Of a DNA stretch of 64,000 nucleotides, positions 45,342-54,948 are shown one piece after another. The notes under the pieces are model-generated. The model saw only the letters and a list, made by a program, of their open reading frames with translations, was not told the origin of the DNA and made no database searches. The translations under genes were made by a program, and so were the position numbers. The DNA comes from Bacteroidales bacterium UBA6445. Lineage in GTDB: Bacteria > Bacteroidota > Bacteroidia > Bacteroidales > UBA932. Within the stretch, counting starts at the first letter, position 1. Each line of letters opens with the position of its first letter. Where the stretch lies: the NCBI GenBank assembly GCA_002439585.1, contig DJOF01000023.1, positions 62,001 through 126,000 on the forward strand, written 5' to 3'.

Positions 45342-46883
45342 ATGACACAAGATGAACTTTTCAAGGTCTTGGTAGCGCATTGCAAGGAGTATGGATTCAT
45401 ATTTCCTTCAAGCGAGATTTATGACGGTCTGGCTGCGGTATATGATTATGGCCAGATGGGCGTAGAGTTGAAGAACAATATCAAGCGATATTGGTGGGAG
45501 GCAATGACACGTCTCAATGAGAATGTCGTAGGCATAGACTCATGTATTTTCATGCACCCTAAAGTATGGGTGGCTTCAGGCCATGTTGCAGCATTCAATG
45601 ACCCTCTTATCGACAACAAAGACTCGAAGAAAAGATATCGTGCTGATAACCTTATCGAAGACTATCTCGGCAAGATTGAGGAGAAGATAGAGAAAGAGGT
45701 GGCAAAGGGACGTAAGAAGTTCGGAGAGAGTTTTGACGAGGCAAAGTTCCGCGAGACCAATCCCAATGTGCTCCGTGAGAAAGCCAAATATGAGGAAGTC
45801 CACAATCGTTATGTAGCCGCTGAGCAGGCAAACGATCTTAAAGAATACAAGCAGATTATCCTCGACTGCGATATAGTTGATCCTATATCAGGTACAAAGA
45901 ACTGGACAGACGTGCGTCAGTTCAACCTCATGTTCAGCACACAGATCAGCAATACTGGGGATGCAGATGACAAGATCTATCTTCGTCCAGAGACTGCGCA
46001 GGGTATATTTGTAGAATATCTAAATGTCCAGAAGACTGGACGTATGAAGATACCTTTCGGTATCGCGCAGATAGGCAAGGCCTTCAGAAACGAGATTGTG
46101 GCAAGGCAGTTCATCTTTAGGATGAGAGAGTTCGAGCAGATGGAGATGGAATTTTTCTGCAAGCCAGGCACCGAGATGGAGTTCTTTAAGAAATGGAAGG
46201 AGAAGAGGATGAAGTGGCATGTCAATCTTGGCATGGGCGCTGAAAATTATCGTTTCCACGACCATGAGAAGCTTGCTCATTATGCCAATGCTGCTACCGA
46301 TATCGAGTTCAATTTCCCCTTTGGCTTCAAGGAGCTTGAAGGCATACATTCAAGGACAGACTATGACCTCGGCAACCATTCCAAGCTTTCCGGAAAGAAG
46401 ATACAGTATTACGATCCTGAGACAGGAGAGAGTTACACTCCGTATTGCGTAGAGACCTCAATAGGTGTGGACAGGATGTTCCTTGCTGTATTGTCCCATT
46501 CCTACAAGGTAGAGGAGCTTGAAGGCGGTGAAAGTAGGGTAGTCCTCAGCATACCTGCACCTCTTGCCCCTGTAAAGGTTGCAGTCCTTCCGCTTATTAA
46601 GAAAGACGGGCTTCCTGAACTCGCACAGAAGGTTGTGGATGAGGTTAAGTATGACTTCAACTACCAGTATGACGAGAAGGACAGCATAGGTAAGAGATAT
46701 CGTCGTCAGGACGCTATCGGTACGCCTTTCTGCGTGACTGTAGACCATGATTCTCTCAACGATGGTTGCGTGACACTTCGTGACCGCGATACCATGCTGC
46801 AGGAGAGGATTCCGATCAAAGAACTCAGAGATTATATCGAGAAGAGAGTCAGCATGTCCAATCTGCTCAGGACTTTGGACTAA
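45342..46883 (+). CDS. glyS: Glycine--tRNA ligase (class II, dimeric type)
   Basis: Charges tRNA-Gly. The 513-residue alpha2-type enzyme shows motif 1 region FIFPSSEIYDGLAAVYDYG near 18-36, LRPETAQGIFVEYLNV near 212, motif 2 FRNEIVARQFIFRMREFEQM near 248, and motif 3 PYCVETSIGVDRMFLAVLSH near 367, then an anticodon-binding domain (APVKVAVLPLIKKDGLPELA). The Glu-rich insertion around 105-150 is normal for this class. The gene name follows the dimeric family; some annotations use glyQS. Confidence 0.97.
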   Translation: MTQDELFKVLVAHCKEYGFIFPSSEIYDGLAAVYDYGQMGVELKNNIKRYWWEAMTRLNENVVGIDSCIFMHPKVWVASGHVAAFNDPLIDNKDSKKRYRADNLIEDYLGKIEEKIEKEVAKGRKKFGESFDEAKFRETNPNVLREKAKYEEVHNRYVAAEQANDLKEYKQIILDCDIVDPISGTKNWTDVRQFNLMFSTQISNTGDADDKIYLRPETAQGIFVEYLNVQKTGRMKIPFGIAQIGKAFRNEIVARQFIFRMREFEQMEMEFFCKPGTEMEFFKKWKEKRMKWHVNLGMGAENYRFHDHEKLAHYANAATDIEFNFPFGFKELEGIHSRTDYDLGNHSKLSGKKIQYYDPETGESYTPYCVETSIGVDRMFLAVLSHSYKVEELEGGESRVVLSIPAPLAPVKVAVLPLIKKDGLPELAQKVVDEVKYDFNYQYDEKDSIGKRYRRQDAIGTPFCVTVDHDSLNDGCVTLRDRDTMLQERIPIKELRDYIEKRVSMSNLLRTLD

Positions 46884-46937
46884 TCTGCATTAGTTAGAAG
46901 CAGGTTCTTCTTAGATTGAAACTGTTTCGTCAGACTT

Positions 46938-46995
46938 TTTGCTCAGTCAGATAGCTCAGCATTCATCATTTGCTCAATCAGATAGCTCAGCTATC
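46938..46995. repeat. 23-bp direct repeat pair with a palindromic end
   Basis: Copies at 46938-46960 and 46969-46991 (TTTGCTCA, then TCAGATAGCTCAGC) differ at one base, with a 31-bp period. The second runs into a perfect 7-bp inverted repeat GATAGCT-C-AGCTATC at 46981-46995. It lies in the 225-bp gap between convergent glyS and the ThiL-like gene; no gene is seen there. Confidence 0.6.
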
Positions 46996-47008
46996 ATATT
47001 AAAATAAA

Positions 47009-47039
47009 AGAAGTCGACCCCCAAAAAAGGTCGGCTTCT
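47009..47039. terminator. Bidirectional terminator between glyS and the ThiL-like gene
   Basis: AGAAGTCGACC (47009-47019) pairs with GGTCGGCTTCT (47029-47039) with one wobble and a 9-nt loop. A short AT-rich tail follows on the plus strand and TTTTATTTT on the minus strand. Confidence 0.75.
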
Positions 47040-47108
47040 ATCTTATGTAATGTATCTGTTGTTATGTATCTTGTAGCCAGGACATAACCTTGAGGGCATC
47101 ATCTCTTC

Positions 47109-48125
47109 TTATTTGGGATTGTTCCAGCCCTGAGCGCGGATGGGGAGTTCGACTCCGTCAGGGGTGACAAGTACTGTGCCTACATCCGGTCTTGCTATAT
47201 GGCCGATGATTGAAAATGTCTGGAAATCATGACGTATCGTCTCGTATTGTGATAGCGGTACTACAAACAGAATCCTGTAGTCCTCACCACCGTTCATTGC
47301 GGCCGAGATAGGATCGATGTCAAGCTTCTTGCCGAGTTCGAATGAATTGCCCTCGAAAGGTATCTTATCAGTGTAGAGTTTTACGCCCAAGCCACAGTCG
47401 TGTCCAAGTCTTCTAGCCGTGTCGGCAAGCCCTTTGGCTGTGGAATATCCATAAGAAGGGGTAAGACCACTCTCTGATATTCTCCCTACAATATTATTAT
47501 CTATCTCCGGCTTGAGATATGCCCCTACGAACATCCTGTATTTCTCAAGTTCAGAGGATATGCTAGAGTTGTCATTTGCTGTAGTGTCTCGGCTGTCAAA
47601 TATGGCTTTGCCTCGCTCAAGCAGTCGGAGACCGAGATAGGCCGCACCTACATTGCCTGATATGCAGATAAGATCTTTGGGAGAGGCGTGTCCTTCGAGG
47701 CTTCCATTATTACTGAGTCCAGTGAGGACTGTGCTTACAGTCAGACCGTTGGGAGATGGGTTCAAATCAAGATCTATATCTTCGATGCTATGTTCCTTTG
47801 CTGCCGTACAGATGCCGGACCACAACTCTTGTATCTGCGGAAAGTCAAGCTTGGAAGATACTGCAAGCCTGACCGACAGACTCTTGGGTCTTGCAAGGCT
47901 TGCGTATGCTTCGGTGACTCCTGCTATGACTGTCTTGTATCCGAGATGCTTCAGGGGGAAATACATGAGATCGAAATCTATGCCTTCAGTCCAAAGCCTT
48001 GAAAATGTCCTTACCGTAGTGTCTTGTCCGCCAAGAAACGAAGCTTTGTCTCTGACCTTGAATCCGGAAGCCTGATATAGCCTTTCGATGGCTTCAATTT
48101 TTCCAATATCTGAGAAAGTATTCAT
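47109..48125 (-). CDS. ThiL-like AIR synthase/thiamine-monophosphate kinase family protein
   Basis: A 338-residue protein of the PurM/ThiL fold. ThiL phosphorylates thiamine monophosphate to the cofactor diphosphate. Recognisable parts are TEGIDFDLMYFPLKHLGYKT near 47-66 (the VEGVHFxxxxxxxxxxGxK block), a Gly-rich ICISGNVGAAYLGLRLLERG near 154-173, DTARRLGHDCGLGVKLY near 233, and the C-terminal AAMNGGEDYRILFVVP near 274. The usual GDDAA of the first metal site reads GGQDTT here, so substrate or activity may differ from textbook ThiL. The whole neighbourhood lacks other thi genes. Confidence 0.8.
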   Translation of the reverse strand: MNTFSDIGKIEAIERLYQASGFKVRDKASFLGGQDTTVRTFSRLWTEGIDFDLMYFPLKHLGYKTVIAGVTEAYASLARPKSLSVRLAVSSKLDFPQIQELWSGICTAAKEHSIEDIDLDLNPSPNGLTVSTVLTGLSNNGSLEGHASPKDLICISGNVGAAYLGLRLLERGKAIFDSRDTTANDNSSISSELEKYRMFVGAYLKPEIDNNIVGRISESGLTPSYGYSTAKGLADTARRLGHDCGLGVKLYTDKIPFEGNSFELGKKLDIDPISAAMNGGEDYRILFVVPLSQYETIRHDFQTFSIIGHIARPDVGTVLVTPDGVELPIRAQGWNNPK

Positions 48126-48156
48126 ATCGTCTTAAATATTTTCGCTAAAACCGATA

Positions 48157-48184
48157 CAAAAATAACATATTATTTCTACATTTG
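48157..48184. promoter_or_regulatory. Divergent -7 boxes of the ThiL-like gene and the cyd operon
   Basis: On the minus strand TATTTTTG (48157-48164) precedes the ThiL-like ATG (48125) by 31 bp. On the plus strand TACATTTG (48177-48184) fits the -7 consensus for the DUF4492-cydAB operon. The plus-strand box ends 2 bp before a possible ATG at 48187, which argues for the downstream ATG at 48247 as the real start. Confidence 0.45.
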
Positions 48185-48246
48185 AGATGATAAAGGCCGT
48201 ATCTGTCCTTGAGCGTGAGACGGTCGTCCGATATAAAAAGTTATTG

Positions 48247-48468
48247 ATGAGGAATGTATTTGCCGATATATGGACTTTCTATCGGGACGGTTTCAGGAAT
48301 ATGACCTGGGGGCGCACGCTTTGGCTATTTATCGTACTGAAGCTGATAATATTGTTCGGGATCTTAAGAATTTTCTTCTTCAGACCGGTTTTGTCCGACA
48401 TGTCTGAGGCAGAGAAATCGGAGTCAGTAGGACGTAACCTTACAAATATCGTATGGAGACAGCATTGA
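48247..48468 (+). CDS. DUF4492 protein, small companion of cytochrome bd
   Basis: A 73-residue membrane protein with one helix (LWLFIVLKLIILFGILRIFFF). The start MRNVFADIWTFYRDGFRNMT matches the DUF4492 pattern WxFYxxGFRxMTxGRTLW found directly before cydA in Bacteroidetes. The function is unknown; position suggests a bd-oxidase assembly or accessory subunit, comparable in role to CydX. A longer frame from 48187 exists, but that ATG abuts the -7 box. Its last 16 bp overlap the cydA start. Confidence 0.82.
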   Translation: MRNVFADIWTFYRDGFRNMTWGRTLWLFIVLKLIILFGILRIFFFRPVLSDMSEAEKSESVGRNLTNIVWRQH

Positions 48469-49973
48469 TCGACTGGTCGAGACTACAATTCGCCATGACG
48501 GCAGCTTACCATTGGCTGTTTGTGCCACTTACCTTGGGCTTGGGCGTGATAGTGGGAATATTAGAGACGATCTATTACCGCAAAGGCGATGATTTCTGGA
48601 AGAAGACAACACAGTTCTGGATGAAGATTTTCGCCATTAATTTCGCGATAGGCATTGCTACCGGTATTATCCTCGAATTCGAATTCGGCACCAACTGGAG
48701 CAACTATTCTTGGATGGTAGGTGATATATTCGGAGCACCGCTGGCCATAGAAGGCATCCTGGCGTTCTTCATGGAGGCTACGTTCTTTGCTGTGATGTTT
48801 TTCGGTTGGAACAGAGTCAGCAGGCGTTTTCATCTTGCATCTACATGGCTGACAGCAATTGGTGCATGTATTTCGGCATTCTGGATAATTGTCGCTAACG
48901 GGTGGATGCAGCACCCTGTAGGTACTGAGTTTAATCCGGATACAGTAAGGAGTGAGATGGTATCGTTCTGGGCCGTTGCTACCAATCCTGTGGCTATCAT
49001 CAAATTCATGCATTCGGTATTTAGCGGATGGATGACGGCCGGAGTGTTTGTGGCAGGTATAAGTTGCTGGTATCTGCTCAAGATGAGGGAGAGGAAATTT
49101 GCTTATGCGAGCCTCTCAGTAGCCTGCTTCGTGGGTATTATAGGCGGAGTTGCGACAATATTCTCCGGAGATTCTTCAGGAGTCCATGTGGCTAAGTATC
49201 AGCCTATGAAACTGGCGGCCACGGAGGGCTTGGAAGACGGGGGACGGGGGGCTGCATTCTCAATAATCCCCGGGGTGGAGATTCCGGGCATACTGTCTTT
49301 CCTTGCCACTCATGACTTCAATGGCTATGTGCCGGGTATCAATGACATACTTCTCGGCTATACTGATGATAGCGGTAATGTGGAGCCGTCTGTAGACGAG
49401 AAAATGTGGCGTGGCAGGCGTGCAGTATCGGCCTTGAAGTTGTACCGGCAGACAAGGGATTCTCTACCCGATGTAGCACAGACGTATCTCAAAGTTTTCA
49501 GAGACAATGAGAAATATCTCGGTTACGGATATATAGAGGAGCCGACAGACATTATACCATATATTCCCCTTGTATACTGGTCTTTCAGGGTAATGATCGG
49601 ACTCGGGTGCTATCTCATGCTTCTTCTGTTGGTACTCCAATACATGTCATACAGGACTATATTGCACAGATACAGGTGGATCATGAAGATTGCCCTATGC
49701 TCAATCCCGCTTGTGTATATCTGCGGAGAGGCCGGATGGATAGTGGCTGAAGTAGGAAGGCAGCCATGGACCATACAGAATCTTCTTCCTGTAAATGTCG
49801 CGATATCAAGCCTGAGCACAGAAGCCGTCAAGACCACATTCTTCATATTTGTGATTGTCTTTGCCCTGTTCCTCATTGCAGAGATAGGAATAATGGTGAA
49901 GGCTGTCAGGAGGGGCCCTGAGATAGGGGAGTCATGGCCAAGAGTACATACAGAAGACGATCAAATGGAATAA
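48453..49973 (+). CDS. cydA: Cytochrome bd ubiquinol oxidase subunit I
   Basis: The quinol-oxidising, haem-binding subunit of the high-affinity oxygen reductase. The 506 residues show the b595 ligand region FAMTAAYHWLFVPLTLG (His20), the IATGIILEFEFGTNW helix near 67, the Gln/Ala-rich Q-loop area around 250-330, and the signature GWIVAEVGRQPWTIQNLLP near 430. The start overlaps DUF4492; cydB follows after 4 bp. In Bacteroidetes the enzyme serves nanaerobic respiration and oxygen detoxification. Confidence 0.97.
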   Translation: METALIDWSRLQFAMTAAYHWLFVPLTLGLGVIVGILETIYYRKGDDFWKKTTQFWMKIFAINFAIGIATGIILEFEFGTNWSNYSWMVGDIFGAPLAIEGILAFFMEATFFAVMFFGWNRVSRRFHLASTWLTAIGACISAFWIIVANGWMQHPVGTEFNPDTVRSEMVSFWAVATNPVAIIKFMHSVFSGWMTAGVFVAGISCWYLLKMRERKFAYASLSVACFVGIIGGVATIFSGDSSGVHVAKYQPMKLAATEGLEDGGRGAAFSIIPGVEIPGILSFLATHDFNGYVPGINDILLGYTDDSGNVEPSVDEKMWRGRRAVSALKLYRQTRDSLPDVAQTYLKVFRDNEKYLGYGYIEEPTDIIPYIPLVYWSFRVMIGLGCYLMLLLLVLQYMSYRTILHRYRWIMKIALCSIPLVYICGEAGWIVAEVGRQPWTIQNLLPVNVAISSLSTEAVKTTFFIFVIVFALFLIAEIGIMVKAVRRGPEIGESWPRVHTEDDQME

Positions 49974-49977
49974 AATC

Positions 49978-51120
49978 ATGACACTTGCATTCTTACAACA
50001 ATACTGGTGGTTTATAGTATCGCTACTCGGTGCCCTGCTTGTATTCCTGATGTTCGTTCAAGGAGGCAATTTCTGGGCTATGGCATTTGCCGGAGAAGAT
50101 GGCACAATGCGTCTTATCTTCAATTCGACAGGACGTAAGTGGGAGCTGACATTCACCACCTTGGTACTATTCGGAGGAGCATTTTTCGCCTCTTTCCCTC
50201 TGTTCTACAGCACGAGCTTTGGAGGAGCGTATTGGGTCTGGATCATAATCCTGATAACGTTTGTTTTCCAGGCGGTATCATATGAGTTCCAGAACAAGAA
50301 AGGCAATCTTCTCGGATCCTCTGCATTCAAGTTCTTTCTGTTCCTTAACGGGGTCATTGGCCCTTTCCTTATCGGGACAGTTGTCGGAACATTCTTTACA
50401 GGCTCGGATTTCTCAGTGGACAAGACAGCCATAATCTTCGGGGCAGCCTCGCCTGTCATAAGCCAGTGGGGCAACTCCTGGCATGGTCTGGAAGCACTGG
50501 CACAGCCGTGGGCAGTAATGCTCGGTATTTCGCTGTTCCTGCTTTCGGTCGTACTTGGCGGATTGTACCTTGTCAATAACATTGCAGACGAGACGTTAAG
50601 GGTTAAATTGAGACCTGGTATCAGGAGTATGGGCGTAGCTTTCCTTCTGTTTTTCGTGGCGTGGTTTGTACATCTCCTATGTGCTATCGGTTATGCAGTT
50701 TCAGAGAGTGGCACAGTATATTTAGAACAGTACAAATACCTGCACAACTTCTTGGCAATGCCGGCTGTTGCGGTAATGTTCTTTGTGGGTGTAGTGCTTG
50801 TATTTCTCGGCTGGTATCTCGGCTCCTTTACCAAGTCTTCAAAAGGAATATGGCCCGCCGGCATAGGAACTGTCCTTGTCGTGCTGGCAATCTTTCTCGT
50901 GGCAGGGTTCGGCGGTACGGCTTATTATCCGTCAAATACCCATCTTCAGAGTTCATTGACCATCATCAATAGTAGTTCGAGCCTCTTTACTCTGAAAACG
51001 ATGTTCTGGGTGTCACTAGCCATTCCTTTTGTCGCAGCCTATATAGTGTATGCATGGCGCCAGATGGATCGTCAGCCTTTGGATCGTGAAAGCCTTGAAA
51101 ACGAAGAGATTAAATATTAG
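49978..51120 (+). CDS. cydB: Cytochrome bd ubiquinol oxidase subunit II
   Basis: The structural partner of CydA. The 380-residue membrane protein starts with TLAFLQQYWWFIVSLLGALL and has about eight to nine helices. The CydB landmark GNFWAMAFAGEDGTMRLIFN near 31-50 replaces the G-x-D-L-G of proteobacterial CydB, a Bacteroidetes-type variant. It is the last gene of the operon; the C-terminus WRQMDRQPLDRESLENEEIK is charged and cytosolic. Confidence 0.95.
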   Translation: MTLAFLQQYWWFIVSLLGALLVFLMFVQGGNFWAMAFAGEDGTMRLIFNSTGRKWELTFTTLVLFGGAFFASFPLFYSTSFGGAYWVWIIILITFVFQAVSYEFQNKKGNLLGSSAFKFFLFLNGVIGPFLIGTVVGTFFTGSDFSVDKTAIIFGAASPVISQWGNSWHGLEALAQPWAVMLGISLFLLSVVLGGLYLVNNIADETLRVKLRPGIRSMGVAFLLFFVAWFVHLLCAIGYAVSESGTVYLEQYKYLHNFLAMPAVAVMFFVGVVLVFLGWYLGSFTKSSKGIWPAGIGTVLVVLAIFLVAGFGGTAYYPSNTHLQSSLTIINSSSSLFTLKTMFWVSLAIPFVAAYIVYAWRQMDRQPLDRESLENEEIKY

Positions 51121-51203
51121 AATCAAATGTCCGGTATCGCTCAGTCGTAATTATTTGAATTCGGGCGAGCCGAAGTCGGTCAAGTAGAAAAGAAGAAAAT
51201 TCA

Positions 51204-52046
51204 ATGAAAATGAAAACTTTAGGAAAAATCTTATGTGTATGTGCGCTTATATTGCCGACTATTGCGGCTGTAGCGAAAGAGCCGTCAGAATTGGTGGTGA
51301 TATCATATAATATACGCAACGGGGAGGCGGATGACGGGGTCAATTCGTGGCAGTATCGTTATCCGGCATCGGCCTTGATGATAAAAGACCAGAATCCGGA
51401 TATTTTCGGCCTTCAGGAAGCCTATGACTATCAAGTCAAATACTTGAAAGACTATTGTGACGGATACAAGGCAGTAGGTGTCGGCCGGGAGAACGGCAGA
51501 CATGAGGGCGAGCATATGGAGATCTTCTATAAAACTAAAAACATTGCTTTGCTTAAGTGGGGGACATTCTGGCTCTCGGAGACTCCTGACAAGCCGTCGA
51601 AGGGCTGGGACGGTGCATGTAAGAGGACAGCAACATGGGCACTTATGAGGGACAAGAGGAGCGGACAGAAATTCTATTATGTCAACACTCATCTTGACCA
51701 TGTCGGAGTAGAGGCGAGGACCAAAGGTCTGGAGCTGATAGTTCAACGGATCAAGGAAATGAACAGGAAGGGCTATCCTATGGTGCTTACCGGTGATTTC
51801 AATACCAAGCCAGACAGTCCGATCCTTGATGAACTTGACAGTATGATGACGAGCGCTCGCAAGTCAGCGGTCAAGACTGACAACGGTGATACTTTCAATG
51901 GCTGGGGCAGAGGCAAGGGCGTGATAGACTATATTTATTATTCCGGTTTCAGTGCCTGTACTGAGTTCTCGGTGATACGCAAGCCATATCTTGACAGATA
52001 TTTCATCTCTGATCATTTCCCTGTCAAAGCCTATCTTGTCTTCTGA
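51204..52046 (+). CDS. Secreted endonuclease/exonuclease/phosphatase-fold protein (second copy)
   Basis: A 280-residue EEP-superfamily protein with an N-terminal signal peptide (ILCVCALILPTIAAVA, cleavage about residue 23). Motifs are VISYNIRNGEADDGVNSW near 32, FGLQEAYDYQ near 69 (metal Glu), YYVNTHLDHVGVEARTKG near 155, VLTGDFNTKPDSPIL near 194 and FISDHFPVKAY near 270 (catalytic Asp-His). The NTHLDHVG form resembles hydrolases of sugar or lipid phosphodiesters. It differs clearly from the EEP protein at 19.9 kb. A terminator follows. Confidence 0.88.
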   Translation: MKMKTLGKILCVCALILPTIAAVAKEPSELVVISYNIRNGEADDGVNSWQYRYPASALMIKDQNPDIFGLQEAYDYQVKYLKDYCDGYKAVGVGRENGRHEGEHMEIFYKTKNIALLKWGTFWLSETPDKPSKGWDGACKRTATWALMRDKRSGQKFYYVNTHLDHVGVEARTKGLELIVQRIKEMNRKGYPMVLTGDFNTKPDSPILDELDSMMTSARKSAVKTDNGDTFNGWGRGKGVIDYIYYSGFSACTEFSVIRKPYLDRYFISDHFPVKAYLVF

Positions 52047-52106
52047 GCAGAGTTGGGAAAATCAGATCGTGTCTTTGCAAGTTGCAAATTCGTATATAAG
52101 AGACAG

Positions 52107-52136
52107 CCGTCGCATTTTCAGTGCCGACGGTTTTTT
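52107..52136 (+). terminator. Intrinsic terminator after the second EEP gene
   Basis: CCGTCG (52107-52112) pairs with CGACGG (52125-52130), followed by TTTTTT. It is 61 bp after the stop codon of the EEP gene. Confidence 0.75.
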
Positions 52137-52138
52137 CG

Positions 52139-52146
52139 TAATTTTG
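52139..52146 (+). promoter_or_regulatory. -7 box of the YfhO gene
   Basis: TAATTTTG matches TAnnTTTG, directly after the preceding terminator and 69 bp before the ATG at 52216. Confidence 0.4.
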
Positions 52147-52215
52147 TAGGATATTGCGAAGTCGCCAATGTTAGGTTCGGCTTCGAGAAAATGCAGAATA
52201 TATAGAGTTTAGACA

Positions 52216-54936
52216 ATGGGAAAAATATGGAGAAATGTCCTTGCGGGCATAGGTATAGTGATTCTGTTTCTGGTCATTGCCTACGGTTTCGTTCCGCAGG
52301 TGCTTGACGGCAAGATAGTCAACCAGAGCGACATATCGGGGTATGTAGGCATGGCTCATGAGGCCAATGAGTGGAATTCGGCTCATCCAGATGATCGCAC
52401 GGCTTGGACCAATTCCATGTTTGGCGGGATGCCTACTACCATGCTGACCGGCAATCCGGAAGGAGACTGGACACAAGCACTCTATGATGCTTTCTTGACA
52501 GGCAAGCGTCCTGCAACATATCTGTTCATATCCCTGCTCGGTGCATTCCTTCTGATGCTTGCCATGGATGTCAATGTGCTTCTTGCCATTGGTGGGGCTA
52601 TAGCTATCACATTCTGCTCGTACAATTTCCAAATAATCCAGGTAGGGCACAATACCAAGATGATGGCCATAGCATGGATGCCTTGGGTTCTTGCGGCAGT
52701 TGTATATACATATCGTTCCGCTCTCGGTATGTATTCCCGTACTTTGTCAGGACGTCTTGGCTGGCTGAAGGCATCGTTGCTCGGTGCTGCCCTTTTCGGA
52801 CTGTTTCTTGACTTCCAGATAAAGGCAAACCATATACAGATATCCTATTATCTCGCCATCATATTGTGTTGCTTTGCAATAGGCCTGTTTATCTATATTC
52901 TCGGCTTAAAGGACAGGCGAGTGCTGGTGTGCCGGTTCTTAGCAGCGTCCACCATTCTTCTTGTCCTTGGGATAGCAGGTATCGGGGCAAATGCCAACAA
53001 ACTGATACCTATGTATGAATATTCCCACCAGACAATGAGAGGTGGCTCGGAGTTGTCTCGGGACGGAGAGGCCACGGAAGACAGAGACAAGAGCAAGGGA
53101 CTCGACATAGAATACGCCACTGCTTGGTCATACGGGTGGAATGAGCTTCCTAATCTGATGATACCTGACTTCAACGGAGGTGCATCTGCAGGAGTTGTAG
53201 ATCCACACAAGTCTGAGACTGTGAAGCTTCTTCGCAGATACGGCCAGACAAATGCCGCCCAGGTAGCTGAAAATCTGCCTACCTATTGGGGACCGCAGCC
53301 TTTTACAGCTGGCCCTATGTATCTCGGGGCAATATCGGTGTTTCTCTTTATACTGGGTCTGTTTCTGTGCAAGGGCTTTGACCGATGGTGGATACTCGCA
53401 GCAAGTATAATAGCCGTATTCTTGGGCGTGGGCAGCCATTTCATGCCATTTACTGAGTTCTGGTATTACCACATGCCCTTCTACAGTAAGTTTAGGACGG
53501 TGTCCATGGCTCTTGTTATATTGCAGGTTACAGTGCCGTTACTCGGATTTATTGTAGTAGACAGGATTCTTAAGGGCAGATATCCTGACAAAGAGTTCAG
53601 AAAGGCGATTCTGACAGCCTATATTTTTACGGGGATAGTGTGTCTTGTTTTCTGGCTGATGCCGTCTCTTGCAGGTAGTTTCACAGCACCTTCAGATGCT
53701 GGAATGCATCCGGAGATTGCTTCTGCGGTGGCTGCCGACAGGAAAATGCTGCTGCGAGATGATGCAAGGCTATCGTTCTTCCTTATATCCGCGGTTGTAG
53801 CGGTTCTGTTATGGGTAGAATATTCCAAAAAGAAAGCAGGAAATTCCGATAAAGGGGCTTTGGTTTTGGGATTCCAGGACAAAAACAAGGCGATGGCAGC
53901 CGGTGCCGTGTGTCTGTTGGTATTTATCAATATGTTTGCGGTCGGGAAGCGTTATCTGAATGCAGATGACTTCATCACCCCGCACAAGTTCAACAACCAG
54001 TTTGCACAGAGGCCTGTGGACAAGATGATCATAGAAAATGGTGACTTGTCTTCCCGTGTCCTCGACCTTACAGTAAATGTCTTCAATGACGCGCATCCAA
54101 GCTATTGGCACAAAAATATCGGAGGATATAGCCCTGTCAAGCTACAGCGTTATCAGGATCTTATAGATAAGCATCTTACGGGAGAAATCAGTGATCTTGC
54201 TAGAGCCATAAATGCGGCCGGCACTATGGACAAACTTGAGGCTTCGTTCCCTAAGGTCCCCATATTGTCTGCTCTAAATGACAAATATATCATCATAGAC
54301 GGGAACAGTCCGGCCATTGTTAATCCCCATGCAATGGGCAATGCGTGGTTTGTAGACAAAGCCGTAAAGGCAGAGTCTCCTGACGACGAGATAGCCCTTG
54401 TAGGGACAGTGGATCTGTCGAGTGAAGCTGTGATCGGCAAAGATTTCACATGGGCGTATGATCAGATATCTGCTTTGGGCAAGGGGAGCGGCCATGAAAT
54501 AGAAGCTAGCAATGTTAGCCAGGTGCAGCCTGAGGCAGAGGCTATGGCATCAGTAGATACGGTCTATATGACACAGTATGCTCCTAATGAATTGCATTAC
54601 AGATATTCTGCTGCCAGAGAGAGAGCTGTTGTATTCAGCGAAGTATACTATCCGCACGGTTGGAAACTCTACCTTACAGATGCCAATGACTCAGATAAAG
54701 GGAGGGAGATACCCATATTCAGGACAGACTGGATACTTCGCGGGGCTGTGCTTCCTGCAGGTGATTATAATCTCAAGATGCGCTTTGAACCGGAATCCTA
54801 CAAGGTAAGTTCAAATATTTCCAGAGCATCTTCTGCCACACTTTTCCTGCTGATCCTGCTTTCTTGTGCAGCAACCCTTGTCGGTCGAGGAAAGGATGCC
54901 GAAATATCTGCTAAAGGAATGAACGCTGGGAAATAG
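52216..54936 (+). CDS. YfhO-family membrane protein
   Basis: A 906-residue multi-spanning membrane protein of the YfhO family, related to GT-C-fold glycosyltransferases. It has about 12 helices in the first 540 residues with the typical hydrophobic pattern (LFISLLGAFLLMLAMDVNVL), a NSMFGGMPTTMLTG periplasmic segment near 58, a large soluble loop and a C-terminal helix (ATLFLLILLSCAATLV). In Bacillus YfhO glycosylates lipoteichoic acid; the acceptor here is unknown. tcdA starts 12 bp downstream. Confidence 0.9.
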   Translation: MGKIWRNVLAGIGIVILFLVIAYGFVPQVLDGKIVNQSDISGYVGMAHEANEWNSAHPDDRTAWTNSMFGGMPTTMLTGNPEGDWTQALYDAFLTGKRPATYLFISLLGAFLLMLAMDVNVLLAIGGAIAITFCSYNFQIIQVGHNTKMMAIAWMPWVLAAVVYTYRSALGMYSRTLSGRLGWLKASLLGAALFGLFLDFQIKANHIQISYYLAIILCCFAIGLFIYILGLKDRRVLVCRFLAASTILLVLGIAGIGANANKLIPMYEYSHQTMRGGSELSRDGEATEDRDKSKGLDIEYATAWSYGWNELPNLMIPDFNGGASAGVVDPHKSETVKLLRRYGQTNAAQVAENLPTYWGPQPFTAGPMYLGAISVFLFILGLFLCKGFDRWWILAASIIAVFLGVGSHFMPFTEFWYYHMPFYSKFRTVSMALVILQVTVPLLGFIVVDRILKGRYPDKEFRKAILTAYIFTGIVCLVFWLMPSLAGSFTAPSDAGMHPEIASAVAADRKMLLRDDARLSFFLISAVVAVLLWVEYSKKKAGNSDKGALVLGFQDKNKAMAAGAVCLLVFINMFAVGKRYLNADDFITPHKFNNQFAQRPVDKMIIENGDLSSRVLDLTVNVFNDAHPSYWHKNIGGYSPVKLQRYQDLIDKHLTGEISDLARAINAAGTMDKLEASFPKVPILSALNDKYIIIDGNSPAIVNPHAMGNAWFVDKAVKAESPDDEIALVGTVDLSSEAVIGKDFTWAYDQISALGKGSGHEIEASNVSQVQPEAEAMASVDTVYMTQYAPNELHYRYSAARERAVVFSEVYYPHGWKLYLTDANDSDKGREIPIFRTDWILRGAVLPAGDYNLKMRFEPESYKVSSNISRASSATLFLLILLSCAATLVGRGKDAEISAKGMNAGK

Positions 54937-54948
54937 ATGCTTGTATAG

